Below are positions 36,392 through 45,083 of a DNA stretch of 64,000 bases, piece by piece; position 1 is the stretch's first letter, and every line of letters begins with the position of its first letter. Origin of the DNA: JBCCCJ01 sp039029315 (GTDB lineage Bacteria > Bacteroidota > Bacteroidia > J057); contig JBCCGK010000007.1 in NCBI GenBank assembly GCA_039029315.1, forward strand, positions 62,001 to 126,000, given 5' to 3'. The notes below the pieces were generated by a model. That model searched no databases. It was given only the letters and a program-made list of their open reading frames with translations, and was not told where the DNA came from. A program made the translations under genes and the position numbers.

Positions 36392-36844
36392 TTACGCTTT
36401 AATCTCCTCCAGATTGCTTCGAATTGCTTCCGTCAACAAGTCGATTTGCTGGATATGAAACGCTCCAATGAGGTCTTCAACTTTCTTATGCAAGCCCTCC
36501 CAGACTGGTGCGACTTGCTCCAATAAGTCAAATCCGGCCTCAGTCAATTCAAGTCTGGACTGTCTGGAGTCCACTCCTCTTGTGCTGCGTACCCACCCTT
36601 TTTCTATCAGTTTTTTCAGATCTCTGCTCATAGTAGACGCATCTAACACCAACATATCAGAGATGGGTTTCTGACTGATTCCAGGATTTTTCCCAATTAT
36701 GAACAAAATGGAGAGCATGCTTCCACGCAATCCAAAGGGATTGATTTTTTGTTGGTATGCAGAATTGATCAGCCGATGCAGGCGTCTCAATTTCGCATTG
36801 ATACAAAGCATGGGATTGATACGATCAAAGTTGGGAGTATCCAT
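36392..36844 (-). CDS. MarR-family transcriptional regulator
   Basis: The 150-residue protein has the MarR winged-helix layout. An N-terminal dimerisation helix is followed by LRGSMLSILFIIGKNPGISQKPISDML (first helices), the recognition-helix region DASTMSRDLKKLIEKGWV, and the wing RSTRGVDSRQSRLELTEAG with its conserved Asp-Ser-Arg. C-terminal helices complete the dimer. MarR proteins are usually ligand-released repressors of their own gene and a neighbour. That fits here: matching palindromes lie upstream of this gene and of the downstream membrane-protein gene. The inducing ligand is unknown. Confidence 0.93.
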   Translation of the reverse strand: MDTPNFDRINPMLCINAKLRRLHRLINSAYQQKINPFGLRGSMLSILFIIGKNPGISQKPISDMLVLDASTMSRDLKKLIEKGWVRSTRGVDSRQSRLELTEAGFDLLEQVAPVWEGLHKKVEDLIGAFHIQQIDLLTEAIRSNLEEIKA

Positions 36845-36860
36845 ATTCGGACAATTATCA

Positions 36861-36886
36861 GTTTATGCATAAACTTGTATATGCAA
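36861..36886. promoter_or_regulatory. Tandem palindromic operators upstream of the MarR-family gene
   Basis: GTTTATGCATAAAC (36861-36874) is a perfect 14-bp palindrome and abuts TTGTATATGCAA (36875-36886), which matches the downstream operator at 11 of 12 positions. They start 16 bp upstream of the ATG, well placed for autorepression. Confidence 0.55.
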
Positions 36887-37036
36887 TTATATATAACAAT
36901 CACAAGAAAGTCAAGGCAGGCCCACGAACAGGATCCGAAGCAGTCTTTCTTCTATGGAATGACGAGTATCCCCATGAATCTCAGGACAGGCTATTGACAA
37001 GTCTTCTTCAAGTCTTCTTCAGCTCAACAAGAAGAT

Positions 37037-38308
37037 CTATCCTGCCAGACTCTTTTGTGGAATTCTCTCAGAGAAGGTAAAATAAAATGTACATCCTACA
37101 GAGAGGAGGCAATACATGGCCACAAGCATTGTCCCGGAGGGGATGAAGCTATCAATGCCGTACCAACCATCCATATGGTACACAAGAAATCCTCCCAGCA
37201 AGAATTTGGCACATTCCATGGGGATAGCGAGGATGTGTCGGTCCATCAAGCTGGTATAGGCGAAAATAGACATCGCCAGAAATGCACAATACAACAGGAC
37301 ATCTGAGAAGACATAATCTCCAATATTCGCTAGCAGGAAATACATCAATAGATTATTGACAACCAATTGTATCCAGGCCCAGGCACGCAGGAAAGGACTC
37401 ACAGGTGTATCGTATTTCACTTGCTTGCTGACATCATCAATGCTGTAGACCGGATATTTGTCTTTCACATCAGCTGGGCGCCAACCTGTTGGCATGAACC
37501 ATAGCCGCAACTTATCCCACCAGCTGTGAGTTCGCCAGGCATCCTTTGCCAGCATCCACACATGCATAAAATTGATCAAAAAGGGATTCCAGCTTCCAGC
37601 TGGACGCTTGGTTCCATATACTGGAGGTACCTCTTCCAGTTCTTCCTGAAAGGTTCCAAACCACTTATCCCACAAGATGAAGATGGCTGCATAGTTTTTG
37701 TCAATGTATTCGGCATTGATGGCGTGGTGAACCCGATGATGAGAGGGGGTCACCAGAATATGTTCGAGGAAGCCCATCCGCTTGATGACACGAGTATGAT
37801 ACCAGAATTGTGCGAACAAATGAAGAGGAGCCAAGATGGCTACCACTACCGGAGGCACACCGATCAAGGCCATAGGCAAATACAAGAAAAAATATACGCC
37901 AAACACATCTGAGATCGTCTGACGAAGTGCACAGGACAGGTTAAATTCTTCACTGCTGTGATGAACCAGATGTCTGTTCCAAAACAAATTGATCACATGG
38001 TTGAATCGATGGGACCAATAACTTGCAAAGTCAATCCCAATAAAGGCAATCACATAGACCCACCATGAAAAAGGAGGTTCGATCTCAAATAAAGCGACAC
38101 GTGCTTCCATCCAGCTATAACTGATGATGATCACAGACAGTCCCAGGATGCTTTTCAGGGTATTGGTCATGCCAGAACTGAGACTGGAGATAATATCCAG
38201 ATCCCGATTGATCTTTAAGCCCATGAAGCGCGCAACGATGGCTTCAATGATGATCAAGCCGACAAAGCCTGGAATGGCATAGCTAAGAACAGTTGCGTAG
38301 GTTTCCAT
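37037..38308 (-). CDS. Sterol desaturase / fatty acid hydroxylase family membrane protein
   Basis: The 423-residue integral membrane protein has the histidine boxes of the di-iron hydroxylase superfamily: H-R-F-N-H (in YWSHRFNHVINLFWNRH), H-L-V-H-H-S-S-E-E and H-H-R-V-H-H, followed by DKNYAAIFILWDKWFGTF. These boxes bind two irons and use O2 to hydroxylate or desaturate lipid chains. About four membrane helices flank them, and an extra C-terminal block (about residues 290-423) carries further helices, so it is longer than minimal family members. The substrate is unknown. It is divergent from the alpha/beta hydrolase gene. Confidence 0.92.
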   Translation of the reverse strand: METYATVLSYAIPGFVGLIIIEAIVARFMGLKINRDLDIISSLSSGMTNTLKSILGLSVIIISYSWMEARVALFEIEPPFSWWVYVIAFIGIDFASYWSHRFNHVINLFWNRHLVHHSSEEFNLSCALRQTISDVFGVYFFLYLPMALIGVPPVVVAILAPLHLFAQFWYHTRVIKRMGFLEHILVTPSHHRVHHAINAEYIDKNYAAIFILWDKWFGTFQEELEEVPPVYGTKRPAGSWNPFLINFMHVWMLAKDAWRTHSWWDKLRLWFMPTGWRPADVKDKYPVYSIDDVSKQVKYDTPVSPFLRAWAWIQLVVNNLLMYFLLANIGDYVFSDVLLYCAFLAMSIFAYTSLMDRHILAIPMECAKFLLGGFLVYHMDGWYGIDSFIPSGTMLVAMYCLLSVGCTFYFTFSERIPQKSLAG

Positions 38309-38366
38309 TGTTCGGAGTTTGTAGGTACCTTAGATATGCAAAATAACCAAATTTACGCTGCTAAGT

Positions 38367-39089
38367 ATGGAAAAAGTCATTTCCATCAATGGGACACGCA
38401 TATGGACCATTTCAGAAGGAACCGGCATCCCTTTTCTCCTCTGCAATGGAGGACCAGGATGTGATGATTATCTCCAGGCAGTATCTGATTTGGTAACTGA
38501 TATCTGTCAGGTAATCCGGTTTGAACCAAGAGGCTGTGGTAGATCGGATTATGATGGCAAATACGATCTACAAACGACCATCCAGGACATTGAGTGCATC
38601 AGACAACACTACCAATGTGATACATTCATCATAGGGGGACATTCAGCAGGGCCGGATGTTGCCTTGGCATATCTTCTTCAATATCCTCAACATGTTTTGG
38701 GGCTGATCGGCATTGCAGGCGGTAGGATTGTGAATGATCGGGAATGGAGCAAAACGTATAAAGCAAGGCGAGAGGCCAATGGAGAGGATTATGGAGGAAA
38801 AATATTTAAAGCTGATCCTGAAGTAAATCGCATCGGGAATAAGAGTTGGAGATCCTATATTCATCGCCCCAGCCTCCTAGCTGAGATTGCTGAGATTCAG
38901 GTTCCAGCGATTTATATCAGTGCCTCTGAAGACATTCGCCCAAGCTGGCCAACCCAGCAGCTTGCCCATCTGATTCCCAAAGGCCAATATCATGAAATCA
39001 AAGGAGCTGCACACTGTATCTGGCTCACACATGCGGAGGAACTAAGGGGACTTCTGAGAAAAGCGGTCGCACAGATTCTATCAAGTTAA
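38367..39089 (+). CDS. Alpha/beta hydrolase, proline-iminopeptidase-like
   Basis: The 240-residue single-domain enzyme has the oxyanion-hole motif NGGPGCDDY, RFEPRGCGRSDYDG (the 'D-x-R-G-x-G-R-S' element of this family) and nucleophile elbow GGHSAGP with Ser93. The probable catalytic His is 216 (GAAHCIW), with an acid supplied near ISASEDIRPSW. HGGPG-type motifs are typical of prolyl aminopeptidases and related esterases, but this protein is shorter and lacks a clear full cap domain, so peptidase specificity is uncertain. No signal peptide. It lies between two di-iron hydroxylase genes and may act on the same lipid pathway (inference). Confidence 0.85.
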   Translation: MEKVISINGTRIWTISEGTGIPFLLCNGGPGCDDYLQAVSDLVTDICQVIRFEPRGCGRSDYDGKYDLQTTIQDIECIRQHYQCDTFIIGGHSAGPDVALAYLLQYPQHVLGLIGIAGGRIVNDREWSKTYKARREANGEDYGGKIFKADPEVNRIGNKSWRSYIHRPSLLAEIAEIQVPAIYISASEDIRPSWPTQQLAHLIPKGQYHEIKGAAHCIWLTHAEELRGLLRKAVAQILSS

Positions 39090-39161
39090 GTGAATACCTT
39101 CTCCCTGTTCATGCTTCCTTTTTCCAACAAAAACCCTATTTTGCTCCATTAATCTACTACT

Positions 39162-40250
39162 ATGGACAAATCACTCTTTGGCATCGCGAATTTTGATGTG
39201 TATGCTGTTGTAGGAATTTTGGTATTATTTGGCTTGCTGGAAGTTATTTCAGGCTATCTGCATCGCTCAAAACGAACTGGAAGCGATTGGATTCAGGAGA
39301 TAGGCGGCTTCTTTGGATTAGCAGTTTTGATCAAACCTTCTATTGTTTTTACAGTATTTGCACTTGGAAACTGGATTGCACCGGATTTCCTCTATATCAT
39401 GGATGGCTGGAGTTTGTTGGTACTATTGCCATTCTATCTTCTCATCGATGATCTGTTACAGTATTGGTATCACAGATCGGCCCACGAATACGAATGGTTG
39501 TGGAAATTGCATCGTCCCCATCATCAGGCAGAAGAAATGGGATTTTTTGTTTCTTACCGCAATGCCGCCCTCTATTATGTCCTGATGCCCAATATCTGGT
39601 GGGTTGGAACAGTTACCTTCCTGGGTGGAGCAAAAGCAGTCGCCATCGGGCTAATCCTCAAGCAGCTTGTCATCATCGGGGCGCATTCCACGACAAAATG
39701 GGATCAGTACATCTATAAATACCCCATCCTCCAACCCCTTGCCAGCCTCCTGGAAAGAATCATCATTACCCCAGCCTTCCACTTTGCTCATCATGGCAAA
39801 TCAATGAAAGATGGCATCAGTGATCCCAATGGCAATTATGGCAATATGTTTTCACTCTGGGATCAACTATTTGGAACGGCGACCTTTACCCGCCAATTTC
39901 CCACAGAATTTGGATTGATGCATGATCCGAAAGAGAAATGGACTGCCAGCTATTTCTATCCATTCGTAACCTCGGACAAGCCTGAGAGCGAACTCTCCAA
40001 AGGCCATGTCAAGCAGGATACCCGACGACTTGCATCCACTCAACTAGCACTCAAGGCAGGAGAAAAATACCTTTGGTGTCAGTGTGGTCGAAGCAACGAT
40101 CAACCTTTTTGCGATGGATCTCATCACGGCAGCAAGTTCAAGCCCTTGGTATTCGAAGTCAAACGGGACAAAACCGTCAAACTCTGCAACTGCAAATACA
40201 CCAAGACGGGCCCATTTTGTGACAATTCTCACCTGGAGTACGAGGAGTAA
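39162..40250 (+). CDS. Fatty acid hydroxylase fused to two CDGSH iron-sulfur motifs
   Basis: The N-terminal ~240 residues of this 362-residue protein are a membrane di-iron hydroxylase with boxes HRSAHE (QYWYHRSAHEYEWLW), HRPHH and FHFAHH, and the typical NYGNMFSLWDQLFGTAT ending. The C-terminus adds two CDGSH motifs. Cys306, Cys308, Cys317 and His321 lie in CQCGRSNDQPFCDGSH; Cys342, Cys344, Cys353 and His357 lie in CNCKYTKTGPFCDNSH. Each set has the Cys3-His ligand pattern for a 2Fe-2S cluster, so the tail may feed electrons to the di-iron site (inference). It lies 72 bp after the alpha/beta hydrolase gene and ends at a hairpin. Confidence 0.9.
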   Translation: MDKSLFGIANFDVYAVVGILVLFGLLEVISGYLHRSKRTGSDWIQEIGGFFGLAVLIKPSIVFTVFALGNWIAPDFLYIMDGWSLLVLLPFYLLIDDLLQYWYHRSAHEYEWLWKLHRPHHQAEEMGFFVSYRNAALYYVLMPNIWWVGTVTFLGGAKAVAIGLILKQLVIIGAHSTTKWDQYIYKYPILQPLASLLERIIITPAFHFAHHGKSMKDGISDPNGNYGNMFSLWDQLFGTATFTRQFPTEFGLMHDPKEKWTASYFYPFVTSDKPESELSKGHVKQDTRRLASTQLALKAGEKYLWCQCGRSNDQPFCDGSHHGSKFKPLVFEVKRDKTVKLCNCKYTKTGPFCDNSHLEYEE

Positions 40251-40290
40251 AAAAAGCGAGAAGGCACCATAAGTTTGGCCCCTTCTCGCT
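40249..40290 (-). terminator. Intrinsic terminator between convergent genes
   Basis: AGCGAGAAGG (40255-40264) pairs perfectly with CCTTCTCGCT (40281-40290). Seven A residues precede the stem, so on the minus strand it is followed by a T-run and terminates the 41852-40332 gene. It may also stop plus-strand transcription less efficiently. Confidence 0.72.
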
Positions 40291-40331
40291 TGTATCATGG
40301 GTCTGTGTCTCGCAGACCTGCAAGTAGATGA

Positions 40332-41852
40332 TTACCTGAAGTAAATCTTGTCAGTAACCGATCCTTCCGCAAAATCAACTTTCAGGATATACAATCCATT
40401 GACAAGGCCTGCACGATCCAGGACGAAATCTGTTGTACTCAGATTCTGGATATTCTTGACTGTTCGGCCCGTTACGTCCATCAATTGGATTCCCTGAATT
40501 GGCATACGCGCATTTCCAACTCTCAGGAAGATGTTTTCCTTAGCAGGATTAGGGAAAATGTCCAAAGCGGCATCTACTCTCAGATCCTGATCGATGGCAG
40601 TTGCGTTTAGATTCAAGGCTGCTACAGCTCTTGGGCAGAAGAATCCCATGACTGTATCAATATGTGCCAACGCCTTCTCTTTGGTTTGGAATGGATTAGC
40701 TCGCGATCCCTGACCAGTAGCGTTAGGGACGTAATTGGCTCCCATTGGGTCTGTTCCTTGTGCCACATTGACGTTGGTAGAATCATACCATCCCCATGGT
40801 TCGTAACCAGTTGCAGCATCCTGAATCTGATAATATCCCAGATAATCAGCAGGATTCTTGCCAGTCTTCATCAAATTTGCCTCTGCTTGCATGGTATATG
40901 GATCACCTGTTACAGAAGAAAAGACACTATTGATGCCGATTGTGGTGGCATAACGAGAAGTTACCAGGCCTCCATGAACTTCAATGACAGGTACTACCCC
41001 ACCCGCTCCAGAAACAACAACGATTCCCACACTATCAGGCGTCAAGGGATCATTTCTCCCAGTAATGGAAACGATAGGTGCATCCATGGCATTCTGGATA
41101 CTGGTATCACCGGATGCGCCACCGAGATTCAGAATAAGATTAGGATCTCCATTGACACCCATATACTGTTCTACATTGACAGTTCCACCCGCACCGTCAA
41201 AATTGCCATGCAAGGTGGTATCCAAATAGGATTCGCCATTCGAAGAATTACGAAACTTCAACAGGGTCAGGTCATTGGGTTCGTCAAAGTTGTTGGCAGC
41301 TAGGGCAACATAGCCTCCGGTATTGTTTCCCCCCAAAACGACTTTGTCAGGATTGATGCCATAGGTATTAGCTCCTGCTGCATCCTGACGGAAAAACTTG
41401 ATACAGTTTTTGGCATCATAAGAAGCCAGGACATTGGCAGTAATGATGGTTCCGCCACGGACATCCTGATCAGCAGACTGAGGGTTCCATCCCAGACGGT
41501 AAGATGCAGCCACGGCTACAAAGCCTCTTTTGGCAAATTGCATGCACATCTCAACGGTAGCACTGTCCTTCCGCTCTCCAAAAGGAAGTGTATTGGTTCC
41601 TTTGGGCAGGAAACTTCCTGCATGAAGCATGATGATCAAGGGTCGATCTGTTACGGTATCTCCCATCGGCTGGTAGATATCCATTCGTAAGGTATCCAGA
41701 GCCATGAAGCCTGAAAAGAAGCCGTAGTTTTCAGAAAACATCACATCCTCAGTGACCATCACTTCAGTGAAGACTTCCTCAGTATATCTGGTTTGAGATT
41801 GAAGAGAGGAAAATAGTGCGACAAGCACAACAAATAGTAAGGTACGGTTCAT
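40332..41852 (-). CDS. T9SS-sorted alpha/beta-hydrolase-like protein with altered nucleophile elbow
   Basis: The 506-residue precursor has a signal peptide (MNRTLLFVVLVALFSSLQSQ). A carboxylesterase-like alpha/beta-hydrolase core follows: DIYQP, PLIIMLHAGSF (oxyanion region), AASYRLGWNPQ and KNCIKFFRQDAAGANTYGINPDKVVLGG. At the expected G-x-S-x-G elbow the sequence is G-N-N-T-G, with Asn177 where the nucleophilic Ser should be; the acid/His region is ITGRNDPLTPD and IEVHGG. The last ~75 residues, from IFPNPAKENIFL to VTDKIYFR, are a type A T9SS sorting domain. Either it is a non-catalytic binder or it uses a different nucleophile. It lies downstream of the TonB-receptor gene with a likely terminator between them. 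Confidence 0.85.
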   Translation of the reverse strand: MNRTLLFVVLVALFSSLQSQTRYTEEVFTEVMVTEDVMFSENYGFFSGFMALDTLRMDIYQPMGDTVTDRPLIIMLHAGSFLPKGTNTLPFGERKDSATVEMCMQFAKRGFVAVAASYRLGWNPQSADQDVRGGTIITANVLASYDAKNCIKFFRQDAAGANTYGINPDKVVLGGNNTGGYVALAANNFDEPNDLTLLKFRNSSNGESYLDTTLHGNFDGAGGTVNVEQYMGVNGDPNLILNLGGASGDTSIQNAMDAPIVSITGRNDPLTPDSVGIVVVSGAGGVVPVIEVHGGLVTSRYATTIGINSVFSSVTGDPYTMQAEANLMKTGKNPADYLGYYQIQDAATGYEPWGWYDSTNVNVAQGTDPMGANYVPNATGQGSRANPFQTKEKALAHIDTVMGFFCPRAVAALNLNATAIDQDLRVDAALDIFPNPAKENIFLRVGNARMPIQGIQLMDVTGRTVKNIQNLSTTDFVLDRAGLVNGLYILKVDFAEGSVTDKIYFR

Positions 41853-41952
41853 AAATGAATAAGGTTTTGGTTAAACAAAAACAAAAGCGCGCTAAGGAAC
41901 AGGAAAAGAATAAGGTGTTAATTTTGCGAAGGGGTTATGCGCGAGATCAAGG

Positions 41953-41998
41953 AAAAAAAACAGCCTGTACCGAGGCACATAAGGTTTTTATGAGGCTG
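41953..41998 (-). terminator. Probable terminator after the TonB-dependent receptor gene
   Basis: On the minus strand CAGCCT and AGGCTG close a 38-base hairpin with inner pairing, followed by eight T residues (A-run 41953-41960 on plus). It lies about 90 bp beyond the stop at 42088. Confidence 0.45.
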
Positions 41999-42087
41999 AG
42001 CTGGTGCAAAAAATCGAGCAAAATGATACCTTATTTTTTGACTGTTCCTAAGCATATAAATTCTTACTTGCTATGTTCATGTGAAGT

Positions 42088-44958
42088 TTACAGTTTGTCG
42101 ATATCGACCACTACAGAAAAGTAGCTCATTCTGCCGATCCTCGGGCCACCATAAGTTTGAAAAATCTTGTTATTCAGCACATTGGAGGCACCCAATTTGA
42201 AGGTGCTTTTGATTTTTGGTACGCGTTTGTTGATCTGAACGTCCAAGAGATCATAAGTGGGTATTTCTCCTGTAAATTGAGGCGATCCTTCAAAGAGAAA
42301 GCCTTCTACCCACTTGTAATTAATATTGAAACCTAGATGTTGAATTTTGCCAATGGAGAAATCTCGTCCACCAAAGGTCAGATTGAACTTGTGCTCCGGT
42401 GTATTGAATGCTGGAATAATCTCATCATCCGATCCTCGACGATCGAGTACATTCCAGGAATAATTCCCACCCAATACAAAATTTTTGACAAAATAATAGT
42501 TGATTCCGACAGAGAAGCCTTGCGTAGTAACCAGATCCGGAGAATTGGCTGACACGCGATAGACCTGTCGCTCAGTAGGAAAGGGAAGAAATGGATCGAA
42601 CTTGGCCGCTACGCCCAGGCGATATCCCAGGAACCACCTATACCAACTGAAATAATAACTCGCATCGACAAATACTTTATTGTCAAATAAGGTTCCCTTA
42701 TAGCCCACTTCAACAGATCGAACCTGCTCGGGTCGCACAGGATCTGTGTCAAAATATTCCAGAAGATCCCTGTCGAAATTAGGGGAATTCAGATAATCGC
42801 GAAAAGAGTCTACATTGATCAGAGAATCTACTCCCTCAAGATTTCCAATCAGGATAGCTCTGCCAACATTGTAGAAAAGGTATTGGTCTTGAAGAGTTGG
42901 ATTTCGAATCGCAGAGCCAAATGACAAGCGAAAGGTATTGTTCTGGTCATAAAGGAATACGCCTGTCAGAGCTGGAGAAATCAGAAAATCAAAGTTCTGG
43001 TTTTTGTCTACACGCGCTGTTCCGGTAAAAATCAACCGATCATTGGCCAATCGCTTTTCCAATCGCGTAAAGAATCCATATTCAAAATTGGTGATTCGCT
43101 CTCCGCCAACTGTATCAGCAAAGATGGTTCCTTCTGATACAGGGGTGTATAAACGCGCACTTCCCCCCAGGGTAATATCATCCAGCACATCTGTTTTGAA
43201 TTGATATTTTCCTTGAACATGACTCAATGAGGAGCGGCTAATGAATCCTGATCCGCCTTCCAGGAATGTTTTTTTGGATATGATGTCCTGAAAAAGAGAG
43301 TCAAAGCGTGGAGTGCCTGGCTCAAAGCGGTCCTGAAACAAGGTAGTTCCTACCCCTTTGCCATCTGCAAATGTCCTGGCGTCATCATGCCATTCCTCTA
43401 TTTGTACCGAATTGTCCATCAACACCTGATCCACAATCGCGTAAATGGAATCTCTGGTTTCGGGATTGAACCAAAAAGGTTGAATCTCCGGATTTCGGGG
43501 ATCCGGGTATCCTGGAAGGGAGCGAACCTGACTCGTAATATTTTGGGACCAGTAGTTCCCATAATTCTGAGTCCACTGGGCCAGATCATTCGGTTTGGCT
43601 TCGTCCTGAAGGAGTAAGGCCGTGAAAACTGCATCATAGGATTTTCCAGCATCTTCTTTGGTGTGATAGGCCTGAATAGACCATTTGTCTCTTTGGCCGA
43701 TATCCAAAATATGTTGCTGCAGTTGCAATCCTTTCAGGCTATACCGATTATCTCCTTGAAAGACAGTTGTTCCATTTCCATAATTGAAGCGATAAATCAC
43801 CTCAACTTTCGAACTGGGCAGCCAGTGAAGTGCTCCGGCAACTTTCAGGTTTTCTGTATCATAGTCCACCAGCTCTTCTTCCAGGTAGCCAGTCCGATAA
43901 AATTGTCCCAGCCCAGGAAAATTCAATCGTCCAGCACTCCCGCCAAAGTTGTTCCTCTCTTCATCTCCATACCGATTGATCGCATCAAAACTTCCTGGAT
44001 TTCTCAATACATGATCAATCGTCAAGCCTTCCTCTTCAAAGTCCTCCACTACCTGATCTGTGGGAGCCAGATTATCAGCCACCCAATCATCCGCTTCGAA
44101 ATAGGAAAGATTGACCTTGAATCCCAAAAAGGGGCGACCTTGCTTATTGTTGAACGCCTTGGCATAGCGAATTGCGCCTTCCCTCAAATTCCGTTCTCCT
44201 ATTTTGACCATCGCTGAGAGGCCCGGATGGACAAATGGACTTTTGGTTGTCATGCTGATCACACCATTGAATGCTCCGGGTCCATAGAGGGCCGTACTGG
44301 CTCCTGCAATGACTTCCACTTTTTCTACATCCAACTCAGAAGATCCGGCAAAGTTGCCCACGGAGAAATTCAAACCGGGCGCCTGGTTATCGATTGCATC
44401 AATCACCTGTAGCGAACGAACAGGTCTTGTGCTATTGAATCCACGGGTATTGATGATTTTGAATCCCATACTTGCAGAAGTCAAATCTACCCCTTTGAGT
44501 GAGCCAAGCGCATCATAGAAACTGACTGCAGGTGTCTCCTTGATGGCATTGATACTCAGGGATTCTATCGTAAGAGGTTGTTCCCGTTGCTTTTCAGAAA
44601 TCGCTGAGGCGGTGATCTGAACCTGATCTGTGGTAAAACCAGCTTCCAGCAAGCCGATTTTTATTTGTTTTTTGGTGGATGATACCGAATAGGTCAGCGT
44701 ATCGTAGCCGAAATAAGATACCAATAGATCAAAGGGAGCAGAAATCGGGGAACGAACAATGAATTTCCCTCCGCCATCCGTCAATCCTCCTGCCTGTTGA
44801 CCAACGATGATCACCCTTGCACCAACAAGGGGTTCATTTGTTTTTTGATCGACAATCAATCCATTGATGGTGGTCTGAGCAGATAGGGGGATAAAAAACA
44901 AGAGAAATCCTATCTGCACCAAAGGGCGAATTAGGATTGGAGCAAATAGGGGCATCAT
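42088..44958 (-). CDS. TonB-dependent outer membrane receptor
   Basis: The ATG at 44958 gives 957 residues with signal MMPLFAPILIRPLVQIGFLL ending SAQ; in-frame ATG 44988 and TTG 45018 are longer alternatives. After the signal comes a carboxypeptidase-regulatory-like domain (TINGLIVDQKTNEPLVGARV). A plug domain follows (ESLSINAIKETPAVSFYDAL, VEKVEVIAGASTALYGPGAF, GVISMTTKSP), then a long beta-barrel (PEQVRSVEVGYKGTLF) ending in an aromatic-terminated strand region. It is a stand-alone receptor: no SusD-like gene is adjacent. It imports an unknown substrate using TonB energy. Confidence 0.93.
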   Translation of the reverse strand: MMPLFAPILIRPLVQIGFLLFFIPLSAQTTINGLIVDQKTNEPLVGARVIIVGQQAGGLTDGGGKFIVRSPISAPFDLLVSYFGYDTLTYSVSSTKKQIKIGLLEAGFTTDQVQITASAISEKQREQPLTIESLSINAIKETPAVSFYDALGSLKGVDLTSASMGFKIINTRGFNSTRPVRSLQVIDAIDNQAPGLNFSVGNFAGSSELDVEKVEVIAGASTALYGPGAFNGVISMTTKSPFVHPGLSAMVKIGERNLREGAIRYAKAFNNKQGRPFLGFKVNLSYFEADDWVADNLAPTDQVVEDFEEEGLTIDHVLRNPGSFDAINRYGDEERNNFGGSAGRLNFPGLGQFYRTGYLEEELVDYDTENLKVAGALHWLPSSKVEVIYRFNYGNGTTVFQGDNRYSLKGLQLQQHILDIGQRDKWSIQAYHTKEDAGKSYDAVFTALLLQDEAKPNDLAQWTQNYGNYWSQNITSQVRSLPGYPDPRNPEIQPFWFNPETRDSIYAIVDQVLMDNSVQIEEWHDDARTFADGKGVGTTLFQDRFEPGTPRFDSLFQDIISKKTFLEGGSGFISRSSLSHVQGKYQFKTDVLDDITLGGSARLYTPVSEGTIFADTVGGERITNFEYGFFTRLEKRLANDRLIFTGTARVDKNQNFDFLISPALTGVFLYDQNNTFRLSFGSAIRNPTLQDQYLFYNVGRAILIGNLEGVDSLINVDSFRDYLNSPNFDRDLLEYFDTDPVRPEQVRSVEVGYKGTLFDNKVFVDASYYFSWYRWFLGYRLGVAAKFDPFLPFPTERQVYRVSANSPDLVTTQGFSVGINYYFVKNFVLGGNYSWNVLDRRGSDDEIIPAFNTPEHKFNLTFGGRDFSIGKIQHLGFNINYKWVEGFLFEGSPQFTGEIPTYDLLDVQINKRVPKIKSTFKLGASNVLNNKIFQTYGGPRIGRMSYFSVVVDIDKL

Positions 44959-45047
44959 TGAAGACACCAGCGAGTAGAAGTAGTTCATATACAATTTGAC
45001 AAGCGAAACAATCAACAAAATACTGATTTCATTTCAAACGAAAAATC

Positions 45048-45055
45048 TATTTTTG
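45048..45055 (+). promoter_or_regulatory. Candidate -7 promoter box for the DinB-like/aminotransferase pair
   Basis: TATTTTTG matches TAnnTTTG 28 bp upstream of the ATG at 45084. A TTTC 17 bp further upstream could be a degenerate -33 element, though its spacing is shorter than usual. Confidence 0.4.
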
Positions 45056-45083
45056 TTTTACAAATCTTTCAAAAACCATTTAT

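Noticed and set aside
40299..40319. Second small hairpin (GGTCTG...CAGACC) near the convergent terminator
   Set aside because: The stem is short, has no T-tract, and adds nothing to the stronger hairpin next to it.
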